From the NCBI RefSeq assembly GCF_002742635.1, contig NZ_PEGF01000002.1, positions 372,001 to 436,000 of the forward strand: a stretch of DNA of 64,000 bases, read 5' to 3'. Numbering within the stretch: position 1 is the stretch's first letter; each line of letters starts with the position of its first letter. Below the pieces are notes generated by a model. The model did not search any database. It saw only the letters and a program-made list of their open reading frames with translations, and was not told where the DNA came from. The position numbers and the translations under genes were made by a program. Positions 26,786 through 35,971 of the stretch are shown piece by piece. This stretch comes from Caulobacter sp. X (GTDB taxonomy: Bacteria > Pseudomonadota > Alphaproteobacteria > Caulobacterales > Caulobacteraceae).

Positions 26786-27040
26786 ATGACCCTCTACGAC
26801 CGCACCGTCGACCTTGGCCTTAGAGCCTACAAGTTGACGCTCTCGCCTCTCATCGGGCGTCAGTGCCGCTTTACGCCGAGCTGTTCGGAGTACACGGCCG
26901 CCGCTCTCAAGGAACATGGCCCGCTCAAGGGCTCCTGGCTGGGGTTGCGACGGATTTGCCGCTGCAATCCGTTTGGTGGTTCGGGCTACGACCCGCCGCC
27001 GCCGCGACACCAGCCACGCAAGTGGAAATGTGAAGAATGA
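26786..27040 (+). CDS. yidD: Membrane protein insertion efficiency factor YidD
   Basis: 84 residues, typical. The family signature [26 protein letters not shown] with its three conserved Cys (including CRCNPF downstream) is complete. YidD is a small membrane-associated protein that helps insertion of inner-membrane proteins, usually encoded beside rnpA and yidC; here it is beside thrS instead. Its stop overlaps the thrS start in an ATGA at 27037, so the two are translationally coupled. Confidence 0.93.
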   Translation: MTLYDRTVDLGLRAYKLTLSPLIGRQCRFTPSCSEYTAAALKEHGPLKGSWLGLRRICRCNPFGGSGYDPPPPRHQPRKWKCEE

Positions 27041-29013
27041 TCGATCTGGTTTTCCCCGACGGCTCCTCGCGACAGTATCCGGACGGCGCCACGGGCCGCG
27101 ACGTCGCCGCCGCCATCTCCAAGTCGCTTGAAAAGAAGGCCCTGCTGATCAAGCTGGATGGCCAGCTGCTGGACCTTGATCGCCCGCTGACGCCTGACCT
27201 GCTGACCGGCGAGCGCAAGTTCGAGATCCTGACGCGCGAGGCCCCCGAGGCGCTCGACACCATCCGCCACGACACGGCCCACGTGCTGGCCGAGGCCGTG
27301 CAGGAGCTGTTCCCCGGCACCCAGGTGACGATCGGCCCGAACGTCGAGGACGGCTTCTACTACGACTTCGCCCGCGACGAGCCCTTCAGCCTGGACGATC
27401 TGGAGAAGATCGAAAAGCGCATGAAGGAGATCGTCGACCGCGACGAGAAGATCACGCGCGAGGTCTGGGACCGCGACGAGGCCATCGCCCACTTCGACTC
27501 GATCGGCGAGCAATACAAGGCTCAGATCATCCGCGACCTGCCGCCGACGGACACGATCACGGTCTATCGCCAGGGGAACTGGAAGGACCTGTGCCGCGGC
27601 CCGCACCTGCCGTCGACCAAGCATGTCGGCAAGGCCTTCAAGCTGACCAAGCTGGCCGGCGCCTACTGGCGCGGCGACCAGAACAACGCCCAGCTGCAGC
27701 GCATCTACGGCACGTCGTGGGCCTCCGAGGCCGACCTCGAGGCTTATCTGAAGCGCGTCGAGGAAGCCGAGAAGCGCGATCACCGTAAGCTCGGTAAGAC
27801 CATGGACCTCTTCCACATCCAGGAAGAGGGCAAGGGCATGGTGTTCTGGCACCCGAAGGGCTGGGCCCTCTATCGCGTGCTCGAGGACTACATGCGTCGT
27901 CGCCTGGACGCGGCCGGCTATAAGGAAGTGAAGACCCCGCAGATCCTCGACAAGAGCCTGTGGGAGAAGTCGGGCCACGCCGAGAAGTTCGGCCACGCCA
28001 TGTTCATGTGCGAAAGCGCCGAGGGCGAGGTCCTGGCGGTCAAGCCGATGAACTGCCCGGGGCACATCCAGATCTTCAACGTCGGCCAGAAGTCCTATCG
28101 CGAGCTGCCGCTGCGGATGGCCGAGTTCGGCGCCTGCCACCGTTACGAGCCGTCCGGCGCCATGCACGGCATCATGCGGGTGCGCGCCTTCACCCAGGAC
28201 GACGCCCACATCTTCTGCCGCGAAGAGCAGGTCACGGAGGAAAGCGCGCGGTTCATCGAACTGTTGCGCAGCGTCTATAACGACCTGGGCATGACGCTCG
28301 CGGACACCAAGTTCTCGACGCGGCCCGACCTGCGCGCCGGCACGGACGAGGTCTGGGACAAGGCCGAGTCCGCTCTGTCGGCCGCCGCCGAGGCCGCGGG
28401 CGAGACGCTGGTTCTTCAACCCGGCGAGGGCGCTTTCTACGGCCCGAAGCTGGAATTCTCGCTGAAGGACGCCATCGGCCGCGTCTGGCAGTGCGGCACC
28501 CTGCAACTCGATTTCGTTCTGCCGGAACGATTGGACGCCGAATACGTTTCGGAGGACGGTTCGAAGAAGCGTCCCGTGATGCTTCACCGTGCGATTTTGG
28601 GGTCGTTCGAACGTTTCATCGGCATTCTGCTGGAGAACTTCGCGGGCGCCCTGCCTGTCTGGCTAGCGCCGACTCAGGTGGTCGTGGCCACGATCACCTC
28701 GGACGCCGACGACTATGCTCGCGAGGTCGTGGAGACTTTGACGAAACTAGGTATGCGCGCGGAACTGGACCTGCGAAATGAGAAGATCAACTATAAGATT
28801 CGCGAGCACAGCCTCGCCAAGGTTCCAGTGATCGCGGTGGTCGGACGCAAGGAAGCAGAGACGAGGCAACTGGCCCTGCGTCGCCTGGGCGGCGAGGGGC
28901 AGAGCGTCCTGGCGCTCGAAGAGGCCATCGCCGTGCTGACCGCCGACGCCACGCCGCCTGACGTGGCGCGCGCCCGCGCCGCCAAGGCTGGTTCGGAGAC
29001 GGTGACCGCCTGA
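27037..29013 (+). CDS. thrS: Threonyl-tRNA synthetase
   Basis: 658 residues, full length. Domains in order: TGS domain (1-60), the editing/second additional domain with [16 protein letters not shown], the class II catalytic core with [13 protein letters not shown] and [30 protein letters not shown] (motif 2 and zinc ligands), motif 3 with [11 protein letters not shown], and the C-terminal anticodon domain with [26 protein letters not shown]. Catalytic zinc Cys is in NCPGH. The start overlaps yidD and the stop overlaps the GT2 start (TGATG). Confidence 0.97.
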   Translation: MIDLVFPDGSSRQYPDGATGRDVAAAISKSLEKKALLIKLDGQLLDLDRPLTPDLLTGERKFEILTREAPEALDTIRHDTAHVLAEAVQELFPGTQVTIGPNVEDGFYYDFARDEPFSLDDLEKIEKRMKEIVDRDEKITREVWDRDEAIAHFDSIGEQYKAQIIRDLPPTDTITVYRQGNWKDLCRGPHLPSTKHVGKAFKLTKLAGAYWRGDQNNAQLQRIYGTSWASEADLEAYLKRVEEAEKRDHRKLGKTMDLFHIQEEGKGMVFWHPKGWALYRVLEDYMRRRLDAAGYKEVKTPQILDKSLWEKSGHAEKFGHAMFMCESAEGEVLAVKPMNCPGHIQIFNVGQKSYRELPLRMAEFGACHRYEPSGAMHGIMRVRAFTQDDAHIFCREEQVTEESARFIELLRSVYNDLGMTLADTKFSTRPDLRAGTDEVWDKAESALSAAAEAAGETLVLQPGEGAFYGPKLEFSLKDAIGRVWQCGTLQLDFVLPERLDAEYVSEDGSKKRPVMLHRAILGSFERFIGILLENFAGALPVWLAPTQVVVATITSDADDYAREVVETLTKLGMRAELDLRNEKINYKIREHSLAKVPVIAVVGRKEAETRQLALRRLGGEGQSVLALEEAIAVLTADATPPDVARARAAKAGSETVTA

Positions 29014-29939
29014 TGAACAGCATTCTCCCGTCCGTCTCGACCCTGACCGCCGGCGCCCGCCCGGCTCGCCCGCACGTGTCGGTGGTCATGGTCGTCTATC
29101 GGACGGGAGAAGCGCTTACCGAGAGCATCAAGCACGTTCTGGCCGAGCCTCTGGTCGATGAGTTTGTCATCATCGACAATGGCTCCTGCCCCGAAGAGCG
29201 GGACATGCTTCGCTCCCTGGCCCTGACCGAGCCGCGTGTGATCCTCAAGCAGGGCCACGGAAATATCGGCTTCGCCCGCGGCGCCAACATGGGCGCCACC
29301 ACCGCGGGCGGCGAGCACATCATCTTCCTCAATCCCGACGCCAACCTTCAGCCCGGCTGCGTCGCGGCTTTGGTGACGGCCTTCAAGGGCCAGCCGACCC
29401 CGACCATCGTCGGTGCGCGGGTGCTGAATGTCGACGGCAGCGAGCAGCGTGGCGGTCGTCGCGGCGAGGTCACGCCGATCAGCACGGTGCTCAGCTTCGG
29501 CCAGCTAACCCGTCGCTATCGCAAGCTGGCGGCGTTCGAAATCCACCGCGAGCACGAGCCGCTGCCGTCCGGCCCGGCGCCGATGCCGACCATCTCCGGC
29601 GCCTGCTTCGCCATGCGCCGCCAGGACTTCGAGGCCCTGAACGGCTTCGACGAAGGCTATTTCCTGCACGTCGAGGACATCGACCTGTGCTGGCGCGCCC
29701 GCCGCGCTGGCGGCCAGGTGCTGTTCCAGCCCAAGGCCCGGGTCGTCCATCTCGGCCACACCAGCCTTGAGCATCCGGTGAAGGTCGAGTTCCACAAGGG
29801 CGTGGGCCTGACCCGCTACTTCATCAAGCGCGCCGACAGCCTGCAGCTGTTCGCCGCCGCCGTGCTGCTGGCCCCGGCAATCATGCTGATGAGCGTGTTC
29901 CGCCCTCTGCTCTGGAAGATGACCGGCCGGCCGATTTAG
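29013..29939 (+). CDS. Family 2 glycosyltransferase (rhamnosyl/dTDP-sugar type)
   Basis: 308 residues. GT-A fold start VSVVMVVYRTGEALTESIKHVLAEPLVDEFVIIDNGS, then GNIGFARGANMGATTAGGEHIIFLNPDANLQPG with the metal-binding DxD-type NPDAN, and GACFAMRRQDFEALNGFDEGYFLHVEDIDLCWRARRAGG, as in rhamnosyltransferase-like GT2 enzymes. A hydrophobic segment near residues 275-298 suggests membrane association. It begins inside the thrS stop codon, so it depends on thrS translation. Likely adds a sugar to a polysaccharide; substrate unknown. Confidence 0.88.
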   Translation: MNSILPSVSTLTAGARPARPHVSVVMVVYRTGEALTESIKHVLAEPLVDEFVIIDNGSCPEERDMLRSLALTEPRVILKQGHGNIGFARGANMGATTAGGEHIIFLNPDANLQPGCVAALVTAFKGQPTPTIVGARVLNVDGSEQRGGRRGEVTPISTVLSFGQLTRRYRKLAAFEIHREHEPLPSGPAPMPTISGACFAMRRQDFEALNGFDEGYFLHVEDIDLCWRARRAGGQVLFQPKARVVHLGHTSLEHPVKVEFHKGVGLTRYFIKRADSLQLFAAAVLLAPAIMLMSVFRPLLWKMTGRPI

Positions 29940-29964
29940 GCGGCTTGGCTTCCGGGACCCTCGA

Positions 29965-30426
29965 CTATTCCGGAATGACGACCACGGCCGAGCGTGGCGC
30001 GGGGATGCGCGGCGCAAGCGTGGGATTGCCGGGATAGCGCTTGCCGTTGAACCGCAACCTCACGGTTCCGGGCTCCAATCCGCCGCCGCCGACATTGACG
30101 GCGATGTCGCGCCAGCCTTGCGAGCGCGTTGGCAGGACACGGATCGGCGCGCGCGTCACCGTCGAGCGGAGAACCTTGTCGTATCGACCCCCACGATCCC
30201 GCAGCACGACCAGGACGCAGCCGCCGCTGCCGCAGAAATCCGAATCCTCGATCAGGACGAACTGCTCGGCCCGCCGATCGCCATCGAGATCCGCCTGACC
30301 CCAGCGGTAGTGGCTGACTTGCAGGTCCCGTCGGACAAAATCGTCCAGCGCTGGAGGCGGGCCATTCGACGCTTGAGGGTGACTGGGAAGCGCGGCGAGC
30401 AAGAGGGCCAGTCCAAGGAAGACCAT
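29965..30426 (-). CDS. Secreted hypothetical protein
   Basis: 153 residues. An N-terminal signal peptide (MVFLGLALLLAALPSHPQA) is followed by a compact domain with DLDGDRRAEQFVLIED, which resembles an FG-GAP/EF-hand-like repeat (calcium-binding type), and two Cys in FCGSGGCVLVV that could form a disulfide. No family is recognised. It lies 38 bases downstream of the lipoprotein gene on the same strand and may be the last gene of the ArnT-like to mvaB operon. It is convergent with the GT2 gene. Confidence 0.7.
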   Translation of the reverse strand: MVFLGLALLLAALPSHPQASNGPPPALDDFVRRDLQVSHYRWGQADLDGDRRAEQFVLIEDSDFCGSGGCVLVVLRDRGGRYDKVLRSTVTRAPIRVLPTRSQGWRDIAVNVGGGGLEPGTVRLRFNGKRYPGNPTLAPRIPAPRSAVVVIPE

Positions 30427-30464
30427 GATTTTCTCCAGCGCTGTGTCCGAACGCCATTAAGCGT

Positions 30465-30824
30465 CTACATCGGCCCGATCGTCTCGAACCGGCGCCCCTC
30501 CGGCCCTTCAATCGAGGTCGGCGCCTTCAGGTTCCTCGCGGGCAGCAGCTGCCGGTAGCGCTCGTACATCCTCTTTACGTCACGTCCCGGGCTGGCCGTC
30601 AGGCAAAGGTCGTACTCGCCCTCGCGCCCCCAGGGCTTTCGCTCCCAGCGCGCGACGTCGCGGTCGGCTTTCACCACCGCCGCCACCTTCTCCGCCAGGG
30701 GCCGATCTATGCCCATGCCATAGCTGCCGAACTTGATCGTCACGTCGCAGCGCGCGGCCGGAGCGGGCGCGGCCGCGCAGGCGGCCAGCACGATGAGCGG
30801 AAGCAGGGCGGCGAGGCGCAGCAT
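30465..30824 (-). CDS. Small hypothetical lipoprotein
   Basis: 119 residues. The N terminus MLRLAALLPLIVLAACAAAP is a lipoprotein signal with lipobox LAAC and acylated Cys16. The mature part (about 100 residues, including CDVTIKFGSYGMGIDRP and a second Cys in YDLCLTA) has no recognised domain. The start overlaps the HMG-CoA lyase stop (ATGA), so it is co-translated with that gene. Probably anchored in the cell envelope; function unknown. Confidence 0.75.
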   Translation of the reverse strand: MLRLAALLPLIVLAACAAAPAPAARCDVTIKFGSYGMGIDRPLAEKVAAVVKADRDVARWERKPWGREGEYDLCLTASPGRDVKRMYERYRQLLPARNLKAPTSIEGPEGRRFETIGPM

Positions 30825-31723
30825 CAGGCGGGGAACCCTCCAGCGCGAGCCAGGGACGAGGCGGGAGCCTTGCCCAAACGGTCGCTGATCTCGCGGCCGA
30901 TGGTGATCAGGGCCGCCAGGTCATAGCCGGTCTCGAAGCCGGCCCGTTCCAGCATGTAGACCAGATCCTCGGTGCCGATGTTGCCGGTGGCGTTGGGAGC
31001 GAACGGACAGCCGCCCAGCCCGCCGACCGAGGCGTCCAGCACGTCGACGCCGGCCTCGACGCTGGCATAGGCGTTGGCCAGGCCCGTGTTGCGCGTGTCG
31101 TGGAAGTGCATGCGCAGGCGGGTGTTCGGCGCGGCCGCGCGGACCGCCTCGATGCGCTTGCGGACGGTCCAGGGATCAGCCACGCCGATGGTGTCGGCGA
31201 TGGCGATCTCCGGCACGCCCAGGGCGGCCGCCTCGCGCACGATCGCCAGGACCTGGTCCTGGCTGACCTCGCCGTCGAACGGACAGCCGAAGGCGACCGA
31301 GATGGTGGCGGTGATCGGCGGGCCGCCGTCGGCCTGGCGGCGCTCGACGATGGTCGCCAGGGTCTCAAGCTGCTGGCGCACCGTGGCGCCTTGGTTGCGG
31401 ACGCCAAAGCCGTCCGAGGCGCAGACCACGACATTGGCCTCGTCGCAGCCGGTCGAGACACAGCGCTCCCAGCCCCGCAGGTTCAGCACGAGGCCGATGC
31501 GCGAGCGGTTCGGATCCGCTGGCAGGGTGGCCATGATGTCTTCCGCGCCCGCCATCTGGGGAACGCGGGCGGGGTTCACGAACGAGACCACCTCGGTCCG
31601 TCGCGCGCCGGCGGCCTCCAGCTTGCCGATCAGGTCCAGCTTCTCGGCGACCGACAGCGAGACCTTCTCGTTCTGCAGGCCGTCGCGCGGCCCGACCTCG
31701 ACGATTTCGATGAAGCGGCTCAT
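30824..31723 (-). CDS. mvaB: Hydroxymethylglutaryl-CoA lyase
   Basis: 299 residues, typical. The HMGL-like TIM barrel starts with FIEIVEVGPRDGLQNEKV (catalytic Arg and metal Asp). Later it has MHFHDTRNTGLANAYASVEAGVDVLDASVGGLGGCPFAPNATGNIGTEDLVYMLE, holding the metal His-x-His and the signature Cys in GGCPFAP. It cleaves HMG-CoA to acetyl-CoA and acetoacetate at the end of leucine degradation. Leucine-pathway partners are not nearby. Start and stop overlap neighbouring genes by four bases each, so it sits in an operon with the ArnT-like transferase upstream and a lipoprotein downstream. Confidence 0.93.
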   Translation of the reverse strand: MSRFIEIVEVGPRDGLQNEKVSLSVAEKLDLIGKLEAAGARRTEVVSFVNPARVPQMAGAEDIMATLPADPNRSRIGLVLNLRGWERCVSTGCDEANVVVCASDGFGVRNQGATVRQQLETLATIVERRQADGGPPITATISVAFGCPFDGEVSQDQVLAIVREAAALGVPEIAIADTIGVADPWTVRKRIEAVRAAAPNTRLRMHFHDTRNTGLANAYASVEAGVDVLDASVGGLGGCPFAPNATGNIGTEDLVYMLERAGFETGYDLAALITIGREISDRLGKAPASSLARAGGFPA

Positions 31724-33432
31724 CGCTGCGGATCTCCGGCGGGTTCGTTGGGTTCGACGGCGTCCTCGGCGGGCGCGAGCGGCTCGCCGCGATAGATGGT
31801 CAGGCGTTCGCGGTCGCCGTCGGAATAGTTCAGACCCTCGACCGTCGTGACCGGACGCGGGGCGAGGCCCAGCTGGTCCATGGCGGCGCGGAACGGCTTT
31901 TCCTCGCGGCCTTCGACGATGGCCGGGCGGCCTTCGGCGATCGCGCCGGCCGCGCCTTCGCCGTCGGTCAGCTGGGTCGTGGTGCCCAGCTGGAAGATCA
32001 GGCTGGGCTCGGCGTAGCCCGTCACCGCCACGGGGCCCGGCGCGCCCGAGCGGGGCGAGAGCCGCGCCTGGTCCAGGGCCTGGGCGAGGTCGCGCGACAG
32101 GAACAGCGGCTCAAGCCGCGGGATCAGGCCGGCGGTCAGGGCGATGTGGGCCGCGATCCCCAGGGCGCCGGCCGCGAACAGGCCTCGCACGGCGTGGCGA
32201 CGGGCGACCAGGACCGCGCCGGCGGTCCCGGCGGCGAAGGCGAACACCGCCGCCACGATGGTCCAGCCCAGGTCATGGACGGTCCCGAACTCCTTCTGGC
32301 CGTAGAGGGCGACGGCCGCCAGCAACGCGCCCATCAGCACCGAGAGGCCGCCGCCCAGCCAGCGGACGATCCGGCCCAGCGGCTCGCGCACGGCCGCGGC
32401 CATCAGCATGGCGAGACCGCCATAGGCAGGCAGGGCGTAGTGGACCAGCTTGGTCGGCAGCAGCTCGAACATCAGCCAGGTCGGGACCAGCCAGCACACG
32501 GCGAAGCGGACGCCGGGGTCCTTTCGGCGCGTCCAGGCGACGGCCAGGCCGGCCGGCAGAAGCACGGTCGCCGGGAATGACAGCAGCGGCGAGAGCAGGG
32601 CGTGGTAGCCGAACGGCCCGGCGTGGCCCTCCTGGCCGCCGGCCATCTTCGGCGCGAGATCGCCGCCGATCGCCGTGCCCCAGAAGGCGCCGTCGGTGGC
32701 CACGGTGATCATCATCGCCCAGGGCAGGACGATGGCGGCGAACAGGATCGCGCCCCAGGTCCAGCCCAGGTCCTTCATCCAGCGCGTCTTGCGGTCCCAG
32801 ACGGCGAGACCCGCCAGAGCGAAGAACACGGTCAGCAGGCCCACGGGCCCCTTGATCAGCGCCGCGACGGACAGGCCGAGCCAGAAGGCGAGCTTGGTCA
32901 GCTTGCCTGCGCTCTCACCCTTCAGTTGGGACGCGTAGATCCGCGCCAGGGCGCCCATGGCCAGGGTGGTGGTTCCGCAGAGGGCCGCGTCGGTCTTGGC
33001 GATGAAGGCTTCGGATGAGAGCAGGAAGGTCGCGCCCAGGATCGAGCCGGCGATCAAGCCGGTGCGTGGGTCGAGCAGCGCCGCCGCCCCCCAGGCGCAG
33101 GCCGCCGCCGCCAGCATCGCGCCCAGCAGCGACGGGATGCGATAGGCCCAGATCTGGCGATCCTCGGCGTCGGAGAAGGTCTTCACCGCCACCGCCTGCA
33201 GCCAGTGGATGCCGACCGGCTTCTTGAAGCGCGGCTGATCCTGGAACTTGATGACGACGTAGTCGCCGGTCTCCAGCATCTGCGAGGTCGCCTGGGCGAA
33301 GCGCGACTCGTCGCGGTCCAGCGGCGGCATGGCCAAGAGGCCGGGCAGGCCAGCGATCAGGGCGACCAAGGCGGCGAACAGAGGGCCGCGCCACCCTCGG
33401 CTCCAGTCATCCAGGCGAGATTCAAGCGTCAT
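31720..33432 (-). CDS. GT39-family glycosyltransferase (ArnT-like)
   Basis: 570 residues from ATG 33432; a longer in-frame start at 33498 overlaps the divergent GT2 gene and is unlikely. About 12 hydrophobic segments plus a C-terminal soluble part. The first periplasmic loop has DRDESRFAQATSQMLETGDYVVIKFQDQPRFKKPVGIHWLQA, the catalytic Asp-Glu and Lys-Pro region of dolichol/undecaprenyl-phosphate-sugar transferases like ArnT. These enzymes transfer a sugar from a lipid carrier to lipid A or protein at the periplasmic face. It is 55 bases from the divergent GT2 gene that could make the lipid-linked donor. Confidence 0.9.
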   Translation of the reverse strand: MTLESRLDDWSRGWRGPLFAALVALIAGLPGLLAMPPLDRDESRFAQATSQMLETGDYVVIKFQDQPRFKKPVGIHWLQAVAVKTFSDAEDRQIWAYRIPSLLGAMLAAAACAWGAAALLDPRTGLIAGSILGATFLLSSEAFIAKTDAALCGTTTLAMGALARIYASQLKGESAGKLTKLAFWLGLSVAALIKGPVGLLTVFFALAGLAVWDRKTRWMKDLGWTWGAILFAAIVLPWAMMITVATDGAFWGTAIGGDLAPKMAGGQEGHAGPFGYHALLSPLLSFPATVLLPAGLAVAWTRRKDPGVRFAVCWLVPTWLMFELLPTKLVHYALPAYGGLAMLMAAAVREPLGRIVRWLGGGLSVLMGALLAAVALYGQKEFGTVHDLGWTIVAAVFAFAAGTAGAVLVARRHAVRGLFAAGALGIAAHIALTAGLIPRLEPLFLSRDLAQALDQARLSPRSGAPGPVAVTGYAEPSLIFQLGTTTQLTDGEGAAGAIAEGRPAIVEGREEKPFRAAMDQLGLAPRPVTTVEGLNYSDGDRERLTIYRGEPLAPAEDAVEPNEPAGDPQR

Positions 33433-33487
33433 GGCGCCTGGAATAGCACGATCTTTCCCGAAGCAACTTTTGCTGTATGAGGAGGCG

Positions 33488-34225
33488 ATGAACGCCACCG
33501 TCTCGCCGACGCCCGATTTCTCCGTCGTCGTCCCCGTCTTCGACGAGGGCGAGGCCGCCCCGAAACTGGCGCGCGAGATCGCCGCCGCCTTCGTCGGCGA
33601 GAACTACGAGATGATCTTCGTCGACGACGCCAGCCGCGACGACACCAAGGCCCGCCTGATCGCGCTGAAGGCCGAGATCCCTCAGCTGCGCGTGCTGGGC
33701 CACCGGAAGAACTCGGGCCAGAGCCGAGCGGTGCGCAGCGGCGTCCTGGCCGCGCGCGGCCCGATCGTCATCACCCTGGACGGCGACGGCCAGAACGACC
33801 CGACCGACGCCCCGCGCCTGGCCAAGGCCCTGGCCGCCGGTCCCGAGACCCTGGCCCTGGTCGGCGGCGAGCGCGTGAAGCGCCAGGACAGCAAAGCCAA
33901 GCGCTTGGCCTCCAAGTTCGGCAACGGCGTGCGCAAGCGCCTCTTGAAGGACACCGCCAACGACACCGGCTGCGGCCTGAAGGCTTTCCGCCGGGAGGCG
34001 TTCCTGCGCCTGCCGTACTTCGACCATATCCACCGCTACATCCCGGCGCTGATGCTGCGCGAGGGCTACGAGGTCGCGTTCCAGCCGGTCAATCACCGCC
34101 ACCGCGAGACGGGTGTGTCGAAGTACACCAACCTCGGACGCCTCAAGGCCTCGATCTCGGACCTGCTGGGCGTGATGTGGCTGCAGTCGCGGGCCCGCAA
34201 CCCGCAAGGCGTTGACGAGGCTTGA
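33488..34225 (+). CDS. GT2 glycosyltransferase (polyprenyl-phosphate glycosyltransferase-like)
   Basis: 245 residues from ATG 33488, chosen for the position of the GT2 start FSVVVPVFDEGEAAPKLAREIA and the GGAGGCG ribosome site; the longer frame is shared promoter. Later motifs are FVDDASRDDT, GPIVITLDGDGQNDPTDAPRLAKAL (DxD type) and NDTGCGLKAFRREAFLRLP. There is no obvious C-terminal membrane pair. This resembles DPM1/ArnC-like enzymes that load a sugar onto a polyprenyl phosphate. Divergent from the ArnT-like gene; together they form a plausible donor-and-transfer pair. Confidence 0.88.
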   Translation: MNATVSPTPDFSVVVPVFDEGEAAPKLAREIAAAFVGENYEMIFVDDASRDDTKARLIALKAEIPQLRVLGHRKNSGQSRAVRSGVLAARGPIVITLDGDGQNDPTDAPRLAKALAAGPETLALVGGERVKRQDSKAKRLASKFGNGVRKRLLKDTANDTGCGLKAFRREAFLRLPYFDHIHRYIPALMLREGYEVAFQPVNHRHRETGVSKYTNLGRLKASISDLLGVMWLQSRARNPQGVDEA

Positions 34226-34332
34226 GGCGCCGGGCCTGAGTCGAAAGGTCGCGCCGGCTTCACCCGGCCCCAAAATCCCGTTAGGCCTTTAACCACCACG
34301 ACGCCGGGGGCGCCGTCGAAGGGGGAAGTTCG

Positions 34333-34752
34333 ATGTTCGCCGCGGTTCCGCTGCTGGCCCTGCCGGTCCTGGTCTACAATCTGATCGTCCTGACCCTGCC
34401 GAATGGCTTCAAGGCCGCTGACGCCAGCCTTCGCCTGGCCGAGCCGCTGTTCGCCATCCCGATGGCCTCCGGCGCCGGCTGGGCGGTCAGCCTCTCCGAC
34501 CTGCTGCTGGCGGCCTCGCTGGTCGTGTTGTTCGTCGAGCTCCTGAAGTCGGCCAACAGCAAGCGCCTGGCGATCGTCAACCACTCGCTGTCGATGGTGC
34601 TGTTCATCATCTGCCTGGTCGAGTTCCTGCTGTTGCCGGCCTTCGAGACCTCGACCTTCTTCCTGCTGGCCTTGATGGTGCTGCTGGATGTGCTGGCCGG
34701 CTTCATCGTCACCATCGTCGCCGCGCGTCGGGACGTGGATTTCGGCGACTAG
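34333..34752 (+). CDS. Hypothetical membrane protein
   Basis: 139 residues, almost entirely hydrophobic, with four predicted membrane helices near residues 3-20, 52-74, 82-100 and 105-127. No recognised family or catalytic motif. It follows the GT2 gene by 107 bases, too far to be coupled, and is convergent with trmL, whose stop is three bases away. It may be a small inner-membrane protein; function unknown. Confidence 0.7.
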   Translation: MFAAVPLLALPVLVYNLIVLTLPNGFKAADASLRLAEPLFAIPMASGAGWAVSLSDLLLAASLVVLFVELLKSANSKRLAIVNHSLSMVLFIICLVEFLLLPAFETSTFFLLALMVLLDVLAGFIVTIVAARRDVDFGD

Positions 34753-34755
34753 GGC

Positions 34756-35214
34756 CTACTCCGGAAAGCCGCCTGTCTGCCGCAGCGCCTCGCCCAAGGC
34801 CATGGCGGCGGTGGTCGCCAGGTTCATCGAGCGAGTCTCGGGGCGGATCGGGATGACGATGCGGCCCTGCGCCGCCGCGTGGACGTCCTGGGGCGCGCCG
34901 CGGCTCTCATTGCCGAACAGCAGGGTGTCTCCGGGTTCGAACGAAAACCTGTGAAACGGTGTCGCACCCCGGGTCGTGAACAGCAGGAGCCGCCCGTCAA
35001 CGCGCTCCGGCGCCTTAAGGAATGTCTCCCAACTGTCGTGCCGCTTGAGGTGGGCGAGGGGGCCATAGTCGAGGGCCGCGCGCTTCAAGCTCTTGTCATC
35101 CAAGGGAAAACTGCAGGGCTCGATCACATCGAGACCCACGCCGAAACAGGCGGAAAGACGAATGGCCGCCCCGACGTTTTGGGGAATGCCTGGTTGAAAA
35201 AGTGCGATGCGCAT
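34756..35214 (-). CDS. trmL: tRNA (cytidine/uridine-34-2'-O)-methyltransferase TrmL
   Basis: 152 residues from ATG 35214, the usual length; the longer frame adds an unrelated arginine-rich leader. SPOUT methyltransferase signatures are PGIPQNVGAAIRLSACFG at the start, LLFGNESRGAP in the middle and IPIRPETRSMNLATTAAMALGEALRQ at the end, forming the trefoil knot that binds AdoMet. TrmL methylates the wobble ribose of certain leucine tRNAs. Convergent with a membrane protein gene and divergent from the petABC operon. Confidence 0.93.
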   Translation of the reverse strand: MRIALFQPGIPQNVGAAIRLSACFGVGLDVIEPCSFPLDDKSLKRAALDYGPLAHLKRHDSWETFLKAPERVDGRLLLFTTRGATPFHRFSFEPGDTLLFGNESRGAPQDVHAAAQGRIVIPIRPETRSMNLATTAAMALGEALRQTGGFPE

Positions 35215-35414
35215 AATAAGCGAACCAACCACAAGGGCAGCAGGGGCTTTGCCTCGAATCGAAAGGACTTGCGGACTCCGTCCGCGCGTCCGATACGACG
35301 ATCCGACCGCTGCCTTGTGGCGGAGATCCGCTTGCGGGTCGAGTAAGATATGGCGTCGTATGACGCTTCTCCAAGCCTGCCGCGCCGCGGTGGGAGGAAA
35401 AAAGGGGTGACTAG

Positions 35415-35966
35415 GTGGCCGACACCGCCGTGGGCGCAACGACCGAGCCGGAACACGGGAGCGATCCCTCCCGGCGCGACTTCATTCACATCGCCGCGAT
35501 CGCGGCCGCCGCCGGCGGCGCCGCGACCCTGGTCTGGCCGTTCATCGATCAGATGAACCCGTCCGCGGACACGCGGGCCCTGGCCTCGACCGAGTTCGAC
35601 CTGACCAAGGTCGCCGAGGGGCAACAGGTCACGATCAAGTGGCGCGGCAAGCCGCTGTTCGTGCGCAACCGCACCAAGGCCGAGATCGCCAAGGCCGTCG
35701 CCGACGACGGCGCGGCGATGAAGGATCCGGAAAAGGATTCGGCGCGCGTGAAGCCGGGCAAGGCCCAATGGCTGATCGTCGGCGGCAACTGCACCCACCT
35801 GGGCTGCGTGCCGACCTTCGGCGGCGGCGAGTACGGCGGCTGGTTCTGCCCGTGCCACGGCTCGGTCTACGACACCTCGGGTCGTATCCGTAAGGGCCCC
35901 GCGCCCAAGAACCTGGTGGTTCCGGAATACGCCTTCCTCTCCGACACCAAGGTCAAGATCGGCTAA
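35415..35966 (+). CDS. petA: Ubiquinol-cytochrome c reductase, Rieske iron-sulfur subunit
   Basis: 183 residues with a GTG start preceded by GGAGG. A single N-terminal anchor with a twin-arginine-like start ([29 protein letters not shown]) is followed by the Rieske domain. Its cluster ligands lie in NCTHLGC and [10 protein letters not shown] (two Cys, two His plus the disulfide Cys pair). It is the first gene of the bc1 operon, moving electrons from ubiquinol to cytochrome c1 in the inner membrane. The 200-base region upstream (35215-35414) contains its promoter but no gene. Confidence 0.96.
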   Translation: MADTAVGATTEPEHGSDPSRRDFIHIAAIAAAAGGAATLVWPFIDQMNPSADTRALASTEFDLTKVAEGQQVTIKWRGKPLFVRNRTKAEIAKAVADDGAAMKDPEKDSARVKPGKAQWLIVGGNCTHLGCVPTFGGGEYGGWFCPCHGSVYDTSGRIRKGPAPKNLVVPEYAFLSDTKVKIG

Positions 35967-35971
35967 GCGAG

